NCBI GenBank assembly: GCA_963521065.1
Contig: CAUQTI010000007.1
Span: 87,526-151,525 of the forward strand
Direction: 5' to 3'
Length of the DNA: 64,000 nucleotides
Origin: IOR16 sp963521065
GTDB taxonomy: Bacteria; Bacillota; Clostridia; Peptostreptococcales; Anaerovoracaceae
Below the pieces are notes generated by a model. The model did no database searches and was not told where the DNA came from. It worked only from the letters and a program-made list of their open reading frames with translations. Numbering within the stretch: the first letter of the stretch is position 1; every line of letters starts with the position of its first letter. Below are positions 57,545-64,000 of this stretch, piece by piece. Made by a program: the position numbers and the translations under genes.

Positions 57545-58482
57545 CGGAAGAAAAAAATGAAAACGTACATTCCTTTATCATTGATGGACAGAAAGCGGGA
57601 ATGCGATTGGACGCGGCTCTCTCTGATTTACTTTCCAGTGTATCTAGAAGCCATATTCAAAGATTGATAGAAGAAGGACAAGTACAGGTAAACGGGGAAA
57701 TACAGAATTTAAAAAAATATAAAATAAGAAAAGACGATTTTGTCTCTTTCATACTTCCTGAGCCAAAAGAGTTAAAGGCAGAAGCGCAGAATATTGAGCT
57801 GGAAATTGTGTATGAGGACAAAGATCTTTTGGTTGTAAACAAGCCGAAGGGAATGGTAGTGCATCCTGCAGCCGGAAATCTTGAAGGTACTCTGGTGAAT
57901 GCATTACTTTATCATTGTACGAATTTGTCCGGCATCAATGGGGTGATTCGCCCGGGAATCGTTCACCGGATTGACAAAGATACGAGCGGACTTCTTATGG
58001 TTGCGAAAAATGATACGGCGCATCGTGCTTTAACAAGCCAGCTCGCAGAGCATTCAATAACGCGTGCTTACCGGGCAATTGTCTATCACAATTTTTTGGA
58101 AGATGAGGGAACAATTGATGCATCGATTGGAAGAGATCCTAAAAATCGTTTGAAAATGGCAGTGACAACGCAGAATGCAAAACGTGCCGTGACACATTAT
58201 AAAGTGCTGGAACGTTTTGGTGATTTTACTTATATAGAAGCACGCTTGGAAACTGGACGTACACACCAAATTCGTGTGCATATGGCTTATAAAAAGCATC
58301 CGCTTTTAGGAGACGAAGTATATGGACCGAAGAAAAAGACGCTCGGAGTTACATCTCAGGTTCTCCATGCTAAAATTTTGGGGTTTATACATCCGGTAAG
58401 CGGAGAATACATGGAATTTGAAAGTGAACTTCCTGAAGAATTTCAAACAGTTTTAGAAAAATTGAGAAAGCGTAGCGGGTGA
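57541..58482 (+). CDS. rluD: 23S rRNA pseudouridine synthase RluD type
   Basis: An N-terminal S4 domain (MRLDAALSDLLSSVSRSHIQRLIEEGQVQVNG) leads to the RluA-family catalytic domain with VVNKPKGMVVHPA, GIVHRIDKDTSGLLMVAKN (catalytic Asp), LETGRTHQIRVHMAY and GDEVYG. It makes pseudouridines in helix 69 of 23S rRNA. The 313 residues and its position after lspA are standard in Firmicutes. Confidence 0.94.
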   Translation: MTEEKNENVHSFIIDGQKAGMRLDAALSDLLSSVSRSHIQRLIEEGQVQVNGEIQNLKKYKIRKDDFVSFILPEPKELKAEAQNIELEIVYEDKDLLVVNKPKGMVVHPAAGNLEGTLVNALLYHCTNLSGINGVIRPGIVHRIDKDTSGLLMVAKNDTAHRALTSQLAEHSITRAYRAIVYHNFLEDEGTIDASIGRDPKNRLKMAVTTQNAKRAVTHYKVLERFGDFTYIEARLETGRTHQIRVHMAYKKHPLLGDEVYGPKKKTLGVTSQVLHAKILGFIHPVSGEYMEFESELPEEFQTVLEKLRKRSG

Positions 58483-58487
58483 GATGA

Positions 58488-59111
58488 ATGGGGAAAGTAT
58501 TATTTAAACCAGGGACAATGCTGAATCCAGTTCCTGTCGTTTTAGTATCTTGCGGGGCAACACCGCAAACACACAATCTAATTACGGTAGCATGGACAGG
58601 AATTGTTAATTCTGAGCCGCCAATGGCATATATCTCTGTGAGAAAATCCAGACATTCCCATGCGATTATTGAAGCAGAACAAGAATTTGTCATTAACTTG
58701 ACAACGGAAAAACTTGTGAGAGAAACGGACTACTGCGGTGTCAAATCCGGACGGGATGTGGATAAATTTAAAGAAATGAAATTGACGCCGGTTTCAGGTG
58801 AGGTCGTAAAGTGCCCTCTGGTACAAGAAGCGCCGGTTAATCTGGAATGTAAGGTCAAGGAAATTTTGAGTTTTCCGTCCCACGATATGTTTTTAGCGGA
58901 AATCGTTGCTGTTCATGCAGAAGATAGCTTGATTAATGATAAAGGGCGTTTCCAACTGGAGCAGGCAGGATTGATTTGTTACAGCCACGGAGAGTATTTC
59001 GGTCTGGCGAAAAAGCCTTTAGGGAGTTTTGGATACTCCATAATGAAAAAGAAGACAAAAAAACGCAGAATTTCAGAGCAGAAGACGGGGCGGCATAGAA
59101 GTAAAAAATAA
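58488..59111 (+). CDS. Flavin reductase family protein
   Basis: The 207-residue protein belongs to the FMN-binding flavin-reductase/flavoredoxin type: PVPVVLVSCG, NLITVAWTGIVNSEPPMAYISVRKSRHSHAII, FVINLTTEKLVRETDYCGVKSGRDVDKF. It probably carries FMN in electron transfer among anaerobic redox enzymes. The C-terminus is unusually basic (KKKTKKRRISEQKTGRHRSKK), which might bind nucleic acid or be a disordered tail. It lies 5 nt after rluD. Confidence 0.88.
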   Translation: MGKVLFKPGTMLNPVPVVLVSCGATPQTHNLITVAWTGIVNSEPPMAYISVRKSRHSHAIIEAEQEFVINLTTEKLVRETDYCGVKSGRDVDKFKEMKLTPVSGEVVKCPLVQEAPVNLECKVKEILSFPSHDMFLAEIVAVHAEDSLINDKGRFQLEQAGLICYSHGEYFGLAKKPLGSFGYSIMKKKTKKRRISEQKTGRHRSKK

Positions 59112-59113
59112 AG

Positions 59114-59142
59114 AAGATATGGAGATTGCCATATCTTTTTGT
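59114..59142 (+). terminator. Terminator after the flavin reductase gene
   Basis: AAGATATGG (59114-59122) pairs with CCATATCTT (59129-59137) around a 6-nt loop; a T-run follows. Confidence 0.85.
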
Positions 59143-59246
59143 CTTTCAGGCGGTGAACGGTATTTTATAAGATAACAAAGCTGGAAGAAATAAAAAAAGA
59201 AAGACGGATGTGATGAGAATAAAAGGATGGGGGGATACAAGAGATT

Positions 59247-59918
59247 ATGTATCGTATTTTAATTGTTGAAGATGAGATTTTAATTGCAGATGCACTGAAA
59301 CAGCATTTATCCAAATGGGGATATGATGTGGAATATGTGATTGACTTTAAGGAAGTTACAACGCAATTTATCCATTACCACCCGCAGCTGGTTTTGATGG
59401 ACCTGTCTTTGCCGTTCCTGAATGGATACCATTGGTGTACAGAAATACGGAAAATTTCCAGTGTTCCAATTGTTTTTCTTTCTTCTGCGGCGGATAACTT
59501 GAATATTGTAATGGCGATGAACATGGGAGCAGACGACTTTATTGCAAAGCCATTTGATCTGAGTGTATTGACAGCAAAGATACAAGCTCTGATGCGTCGG
59601 AGCTATGCCCTATCCGGACAGCTGAATGTTATGGAACACAGGGGCGTAATTTTAAATATGGGAAACGCGACTTTATCCTATCAAGACCGCAAAATTGAAT
59701 TGACTAAAAATGATTTTAAGCTGATGCAGATTTTATTTGAAAAAGCCGGGACCGTCGTTTCAAGAGATAGCATGATGGCAAGACTATGGGAAGACGATAG
59801 TTTTGTAGATGATAATACGTTAACTGTAAATATTACAAGAATGAGAAAAAAATTAGAAGAAATTGGGCTTGTGGATTTTGTAAAAACGAAGAAAGGCATC
59901 GGGTATTTTATCGAATGA
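59247..59918 (+). CDS. BceR-type response regulator
   Basis: An OmpR-family regulator of 223 residues: receiver domain with acidic DE near the start, phospho-Asp in LVLMDLSLP, and switch residue and Lys in VFLSSAADN and FIAKPFDLSVLTAKIQ. A winged-helix output domain follows (KLMQILFEKAGTVVSRDSMMARLWEDDSFVDDNTLTVNITRMRKKL). It pairs with the histidine kinase it overlaps by 4 nt and probably activates the ABC transporter behind it. Confidence 0.93.
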   Translation: MYRILIVEDEILIADALKQHLSKWGYDVEYVIDFKEVTTQFIHYHPQLVLMDLSLPFLNGYHWCTEIRKISSVPIVFLSSAADNLNIVMAMNMGADDFIAKPFDLSVLTAKIQALMRRSYALSGQLNVMEHRGVILNMGNATLSYQDRKIELTKNDFKLMQILFEKAGTVVSRDSMMARLWEDDSFVDDNTLTVNITRMRKKLEEIGLVDFVKTKKGIGYFIE

Positions 59919-60931
59919 AAAGAAAAAACAGCCTGCTGCATTGTATTTTTTCCTATGGGAAGGAACAGATAAAATACCTGTGTTTATTCCTGTTTTTTTG
60001 CATTATTTTTTTTACAGTTCTTTTTTTATATGATTTGCCCTTAGAAGCAAGTCTGTATGCAACCTTACTTTGCATCTTCTTTGGAGGTTGCTTTTTTCTG
60101 TGGGAGTGTTTGGGTTATTACAAAAAATATCAATTACTGCTTGCACTAGAAGGTAGTATAACGCTTGAATTGGAGCAATTGCCCGATTCAGAAAACGGAT
60201 TGGAGGAAATGTACCAAAACTTGCTAAGAGAACTCTTTTTAAAAAAGAAAGAGCTGGAGTCCGTTTTTTTCACTGCGAGAAAGGATATGACCGATTACTA
60301 TACCTTGTGGGTGCATCAAATTAAAACTCCAATTACAGCAATGAGTCTGCTTTTGCAATCTGAGGAATCGGAAAAGAGCGCATTGCTGCGGCAAGAATTA
60401 TTTCGAATTGAGCAGTATGTAGATATGGTGTTGCAGTATCTTCGCATGGAACGTATGTCTTCCGATTTGCTTTTAGAGGAATACGATATTGAGAAAATCG
60501 TGAGGCAGGCTGTAAAAAAATATGCGCCCGTCTTTATTCATAAACGCATTCGCCTTACTATAAGCCCCTTGAATGAAATGGTATTGACGGACGAGAAATG
60601 GCTTTGTTTTGTAATCGAGCAATTGTTGTCAAATGCCCTGAAATATACACAAGAAGGTGAAATCTCTATTTACATGAAGCAAGGGGTGCAAAAGCAGCTT
60701 GTCATTGAGGATACGGGAATCGGAATCAGTGGTGAAGATTTGCCGCGCGTCTTTGAACAGGGCTTTACAGGTTACAATGGGAGAATGGATAAAAAAGCAA
60801 GCGGACTCGGCTTATATTTATGTCGTAAAATTCTAGAGAACCTCTCTCACAAGATATATATTGAATCAAAAGCGGGATGTGGGACAAAAATAATTTTAGA
60901 TTTGGCATCGAAAAAAGTAGAAATCGAATAA
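59915..60931 (+). CDS. BceS-type sensor histidine kinase
   Basis: The 338-residue protein has two closely spaced membrane helices with almost no outside loop (about 16-37 and 44-66), the mark of intramembrane-sensing kinases. A dimerisation box with WVHQIKTPITAMSLLLQ (phospho-His) follows, then an ATPase with QLLSNALKYTQEG, EDTGIGISGEDLPRVFEQGF and GLGLYLCRKI. The kinase does not sense drugs itself but reads the flux of the BceAB transporter. Confidence 0.94.
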   Translation: MKRKNSLLHCIFSYGKEQIKYLCLFLFFCIIFFTVLFLYDLPLEASLYATLLCIFFGGCFFLWECLGYYKKYQLLLALEGSITLELEQLPDSENGLEEMYQNLLRELFLKKKELESVFFTARKDMTDYYTLWVHQIKTPITAMSLLLQSEESEKSALLRQELFRIEQYVDMVLQYLRMERMSSDLLLEEYDIEKIVRQAVKKYAPVFIHKRIRLTISPLNEMVLTDEKWLCFVIEQLLSNALKYTQEGEISIYMKQGVQKQLVIEDTGIGISGEDLPRVFEQGFTGYNGRMDKKASGLGLYLCRKILENLSHKIYIESKAGCGTKIILDLASKKVEIE

Positions 60932-60955
60932 ACCTTACAAAAATGAAAGCTTAGA

Positions 60956-61000
60956 AGATAAAATGTAAGCCAAATACATGGCAGAGATTTTATCTTTTTT
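60956..61000 (+). terminator. Terminator between the kinase and transporter genes
   Basis: AGATAAAAT (60956-60964) pairs with ATTTTATCT (60987-60995) and is followed by eight T residues, of which 60996-61000 are within this span. The loop contains a small palindrome (see next entry). Confidence 0.75.
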
Positions 61001-61007
61001 TTATAAT
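60963..61007 (+). promoter_or_regulatory. Candidate BceR-dependent promoter of the transporter genes
   Basis: ATGTA-N7-TACAT (60963-60979) lies upstream of a perfect TATAAT (61002-61007); the -35 box between them (TGGCAG) is poor, as expected for an activated promoter. The element overlaps the terminator hairpin of bceRS. The binding site is a guess from position. Confidence 0.4.
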
Positions 61008-61059
61008 GGATGAAGAAGGACAACAAAACAAAAGGTATGGAATGGGAATGGAGGAAAAC

Positions 61060-61827
61060 ATGGCATTACTAGATGTGAAAAATCTAAAAAAGGTATATAC
61101 AACACGCTTTGGGAGCAATCAGGTGCAGGCTCTAGCAAATGTGAGCTTTTCTGTTGAAGAAGGCGAATATGTTGCAATTATGGGGGAATCAGGGTCTGGG
61201 AAAACGACATTACTAAATATATTAGCCTCACTTGATAAACCGACCTCGGGGGACGTTTTACTAAACGGGAAAAACAGCGTTTTAATTAAGGAAAGTGAGC
61301 TTTCTGCTTATCGCAGGACAAATCTCGGATTTGTATTTCAAGACTTCAATCTGTTAGACACTTTTTCTTTGGAAGATAACATTTTTCTTCCGTTGGTACT
61401 GGCAGGAAAAAGTTATAAACAGATGCATGAAGCGCTGATTCCGATTGCGAAAAAACTTGGAATTTCTGAGATTTTAAAGAAATTCCCTTATGAAGTATCC
61501 GGCGGACAGAAGCAAAGAGCTGCTGCTGCAAGGGCTTTGATTACAAAACCGCAGCTCATTCTTGCGGACGAGCCGACGGGGGCTTTGGATTCAAAAGCAA
61601 GTGATGATTTATTGAAGCTCTTTTCAGAAATCAATGAAGAGGGGCAGACGATTTTGATGGTTACGCATAGCACAAAAGCAGCAAGTCATGCAAAGCGTGT
61701 GATTTTTATCAAGGATGGGGAAGTATTTCATCAGATATACAGAGCCTCCATGTCAAGTGAGCAGATGTATGAAAAAATATCCAAAGCGCTCATTGTAATT
61801 GCGACGGGAGGGAATCAGGTTGAATAA
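61060..61827 (+). CDS. BceA-type ABC transporter ATP-binding protein
   Basis: A 255-residue ATPase of the MacB/BceA type: Walker A GESGSGKTTLLN, FVFQDFNLLDTFSLEDNI, signature YEVSGGQKQRAAAARAL, Walker B LILADEPTGALDSK and MVTHSTKAASHA. It works with the large permease behind it to free lipid-cycle intermediates from bacitracin-like peptides. ATG 61060 follows TGGAGG by 5 nt; the frame from 61006 has no site and begins right at the -10 box. Confidence 0.94.
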   Translation: MALLDVKNLKKVYTTRFGSNQVQALANVSFSVEEGEYVAIMGESGSGKTTLLNILASLDKPTSGDVLLNGKNSVLIKESELSAYRRTNLGFVFQDFNLLDTFSLEDNIFLPLVLAGKSYKQMHEALIPIAKKLGISEILKKFPYEVSGGQKQRAAAARALITKPQLILADEPTGALDSKASDDLLKLFSEINEEGQTILMVTHSTKAASHAKRVIFIKDGEVFHQIYRASMSSEQMYEKISKALIVIATGGNQVE

Positions 61828-63781
61828 ATTATTTTATCCGAAGCTGGCGCTCTCCAATTTGAAAAAAAACGGGAAGCTGTATCTGCCCTTTTCACTAGCA
61901 GTCATCGGTACAATTTTGATGTTTTACATCTTATGCTCGATTGAGCAGAATCAGGGGTTAGAGCTTATATACGGAGGTGCACAGCTGAAGATTGTGCTTT
62001 CAATGGGTATTTATATTGTAGGCTTTTTCTCAGTAATCTTTTTGTTTTATACGAATCAGTTCCTTATGAAACAAAGAAAACGGGAGATTGGGCTTTACAA
62101 TATACTCGGGATGGGCAAGCGGCATATCGGCAAGATGCTCTTTTATGAAACCGCAGCTTTGTACCTTTTTTGCATGATAGTTGGGTTACTTAGCGGCATC
62201 ATAATCAGTAAGCTTCTCTTCTTGATTTTATTAAAGATATTGCATTTTTCCAGTGCTGTACAATTTGCAATTGAGCTGAATGCAATATATACAAGCATTT
62301 GCTTGTTCGGCAGTATTTTTATTCTGCTGCTTCTCTTTAATCTGGGTCAGATTCACATTTCAAACCCAATTTCGTTACTTCGAAGCGCTCAAGTCGGTGA
62401 GAGAGAGCCAAAAACGAGACATCTGATTGCAGCATTGGGCGTGATTGCACTTGGAATTGGATATGGGATGGCGATATGTATTGAGTCACCGATCGAAGCA
62501 TTGAATTGGTTTTTTGTTGCGGTGTTACTTGTCATTGTTGCAACGTATGCCTTATTTATTGCGGGGAGCATTGCACTTTTAAAAACGGCAAGGAAGAATA
62601 AAAAATATTATTATCAGACAAAACATTTTATCGGTGTCTCTTCCATGATTTATCGAATGAAGCAAAATGCGGCAGGACTATCTAACATCTGTATTTTATC
62701 AACGATGGTTTTAGTTATGGTATCAACGACAGTCTGTCTTTATGCTGGACAGCAGGACATTTTATTAAAAAGATACCCGCAAGAGGTACAGGTTCGGGAA
62801 AGCAGTATACAAAACGGAAATGCGGAGAAGCTTGTTCAAAAACTAAATGAAAAGGACAAAGATTTTTCTTCTGAAGTAAAGAATTTGACTGCAGTTGACT
62901 TTTTCGCGTATTCTGCAAAGCAGGAAGGGAATGAATTTATAAGGAGTGATTATCGAAAAGCAAACCGCCAGCTGCATTTTATTTCTTTAGAGAATTATAA
63001 TCGCCTTACAGGGCAGAAAATAGTGTTAAAAGAAAATGAGGCTTTGATGGATACGGATGGTGCACCTTATGAATTAGAGGAAATCTCCATATTTGGCGAG
63101 ACGTATAAAGTAGCACAGGCAGATCCGAAACTGCCGATGCTAGGATTAGCGATGTCAGGGACCTTTAAAGAGTATTATATCATTCTACAAGAAGAGGGAT
63201 TCACATCTATATTAGAGAAAATGGAAAAAGAGGTTTCTGGTAAAAGCCTTCTCAATAGTTATGTTTCCTTTGATTTCACAGGAGCTGAAACAGAAAGAAC
63301 CAGATTCATAGAAGGAATCAATCAAGTTTTGAATGAACAAGAGGGCAGTGCGTTTCTTACTACCCGCTGGGAATCGGGGAGTGAGTATCTATCCATACTC
63401 GGAGGACTTCTATTTATAGGCTGCTTCTTATCGGTACTCTTTTTAATGGCGACAGCCTTAATCATCTACTATAAGCAAATTTCTGAAGGCTATGAAGACA
63501 GAACACGCTTTCAGATTATGCAGCAGGTAGGAATGAGTAAAAAAGAGGTAAGGGCTTCCATTAAAAGCCAGGTAATGACTGTATTTTTTCTGCCTCTTGC
63601 AGCAGCGGTGGTACACGTTGTATTTGCTTTTCCAATGATTTCAAAATTATTAGCGTTATTTAATCTAACAAATGTTGTTTTATTTATCATTTGCACCATT
63701 ATCACGATTCTTCTTTTTTCGGCGATTTACGGAGTGGTGTATTGGGTGACTGCAAAGGAATACTATAAAATTGTGAACTAG
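61820..63781 (+). CDS. BceB-type ABC transporter permease
   Basis: The 653-residue permease has the typical ten helices: one at about 20-40, three from 50 to 170, two near 200-250, one near 290 and three at the end. A large extracellular domain of about 210 residues lies between helices 7 and 8. FtsX-like motifs occur in both halves (KQRKREIGLYNILGMGKRHIGKML and DRTRFQIMQQVGMSKKEV). The start is TTG 61820 with GGGAGGG 7 nt upstream; the longer frame from 61799 is less likely. It overlaps the ATPase gene by 8 nt. Confidence 0.94.
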   Translation: MNKLFYPKLALSNLKKNGKLYLPFSLAVIGTILMFYILCSIEQNQGLELIYGGAQLKIVLSMGIYIVGFFSVIFLFYTNQFLMKQRKREIGLYNILGMGKRHIGKMLFYETAALYLFCMIVGLLSGIIISKLLFLILLKILHFSSAVQFAIELNAIYTSICLFGSIFILLLLFNLGQIHISNPISLLRSAQVGEREPKTRHLIAALGVIALGIGYGMAICIESPIEALNWFFVAVLLVIVATYALFIAGSIALLKTARKNKKYYYQTKHFIGVSSMIYRMKQNAAGLSNICILSTMVLVMVSTTVCLYAGQQDILLKRYPQEVQVRESSIQNGNAEKLVQKLNEKDKDFSSEVKNLTAVDFFAYSAKQEGNEFIRSDYRKANRQLHFISLENYNRLTGQKIVLKENEALMDTDGAPYELEEISIFGETYKVAQADPKLPMLGLAMSGTFKEYYIILQEEGFTSILEKMEKEVSGKSLLNSYVSFDFTGAETERTRFIEGINQVLNEQEGSAFLTTRWESGSEYLSILGGLLFIGCFLSVLFLMATALIIYYKQISEGYEDRTRFQIMQQVGMSKKEVRASIKSQVMTVFFLPLAAAVVHVVFAFPMISKLLALFNLTNVVLFIICTIITILLFSAIYGVVYWVTAKEYYKIVN

Positions 63782-63804
63782 AAGGTGGCTGAAAGGCTAT
63801 TTAG

Positions 63805-63850
63805 AAAAGGGCATTGCAGCTATGCATAAAGCGAAGCGATGCTCTTTTTT
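63805..63850 (+). terminator. Terminator after the BceB gene
   Basis: AAAAGGGCAT (63805-63814) pairs with ATGCTCTTTT (one G-T) and T residues follow. The remaining 150 nt to the window end show no gene. Confidence 0.82.
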
Positions 63851-64000
63851 TATGGGCTATTTATATTAAGAAAGCTTTTTTATGGGAAGCAATGCCTTTC
63901 ATTTAAAGTATGTCATAAGAATAGTGCTGCTATAATTTTATAATCGAGGAAATTGCATAATTCCAATTTTGTTTATTCAATCAAAGAATCCTAGAATTAG

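Overview
The window looks like chromosomal DNA of an anaerobic, low-to-moderate GC Gram-positive bacterium of the class Clostridia. The evidence is the mix of gene families: an [FeFe] hydrogenase, a T-box-controlled thrS, YtrA-type GntR/ABC operons, BceRS-BceAB, PrpC/PknB with PASTA repeats, SepF/YlmG/DivIVA, asnA, QueH, and strong AAAGGAGG-type ribosome sites. A family near Anaerovoracaceae/Peptostreptococcales is a guess that the sequence alone cannot prove. Almost all DNA is coding or clearly regulatory. I see no phage, IS element, CRISPR array or rRNA.

Layout. 1-1624: the 3' part of hflX and a YigZ/IMPACT gene. 1701-3423: a 16-gene tRNA array with two consensus promoters and a terminator. 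3445-5071: thymidine kinase and a YhcC-type radical SAM protein (reverse strand). 5114-16755: a long co-directional housekeeping block, queH-asnA-priA-def-fmt-yugP-rsmB-prpC-pknB-rsgA-rpe, closed by a large hairpin shared with a convergent membrane-bound transglutaminase-like gene. 18127-24122: a compact Tad/Flp-like pilus or secretion locus with CpaB-, TadZ-, TadA-, TadB- and TadC-like genes, two 47-48 aa membrane peptides and two TadE-like pseudopilins. 24134-26553: promoter, T-box leader, thrS and terminator. 26627-28095: small hypothetical genes and an unrecognised two-micropeptide operon with its own promoter, an internal attenuator-like hairpin and a 25-bp-stem terminator. 28100-34863: two reverse-strand GntR(YtrA)-ABC transporter operons on either side of a BaiN-type flavoprotein, each regulator preceded by a palindromic operator candidate. 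34958-38735: a two-gene [FeFe] hydrogenase module. 38751-47435: accessory metabolism and regulation, namely a D-2-hydroxyacid dehydrogenase, a CGGC protein, a PdxR/MocR regulator, an ECF sigma factor with its probable anti-sigma, an XRE/DUF6773 pair, YaiI, an orphan PAAR-like (DUF4280) plus spike-like pair, an EamA exporter and a nitroreductase. 47582-59142: sppA and a PLP decarboxylase, then ylxM-ffh-rpsP-khpA-rimM-trmD, an HlyD-like protein, yggS-sepF-ylmG-divIVA-lspA-rluD and a flavin reductase. 59247-63850: a BceRS-BceAB antimicrobial-peptide sensing and detoxification module.

How the parts work together. The housekeeping blocks join translation initiation and maturation (def, fmt, rsmB, rsgA, rimM, trmD, rpsP, ffh) to cell-envelope signalling (prpC/pknB) and to division (sepF, ylmG, divIVA). 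The accessory blocks deal with the cell surface and stress: the pilus-like locus, the ABC exporters, ECF sigma and BceRS-AB. The items most worth a second look are the Tad-like locus with degenerate P-loops and tiny paralogous membrane peptides, the micropeptide operon at 27.5-28.1 kb, the orphan PAAR/spike pair at 44.7-45.6 kb, the structured queH leader with an operator-like palindrome in its promoter, and the fused Fe-S/GltD-like partner of the hydrogenase.
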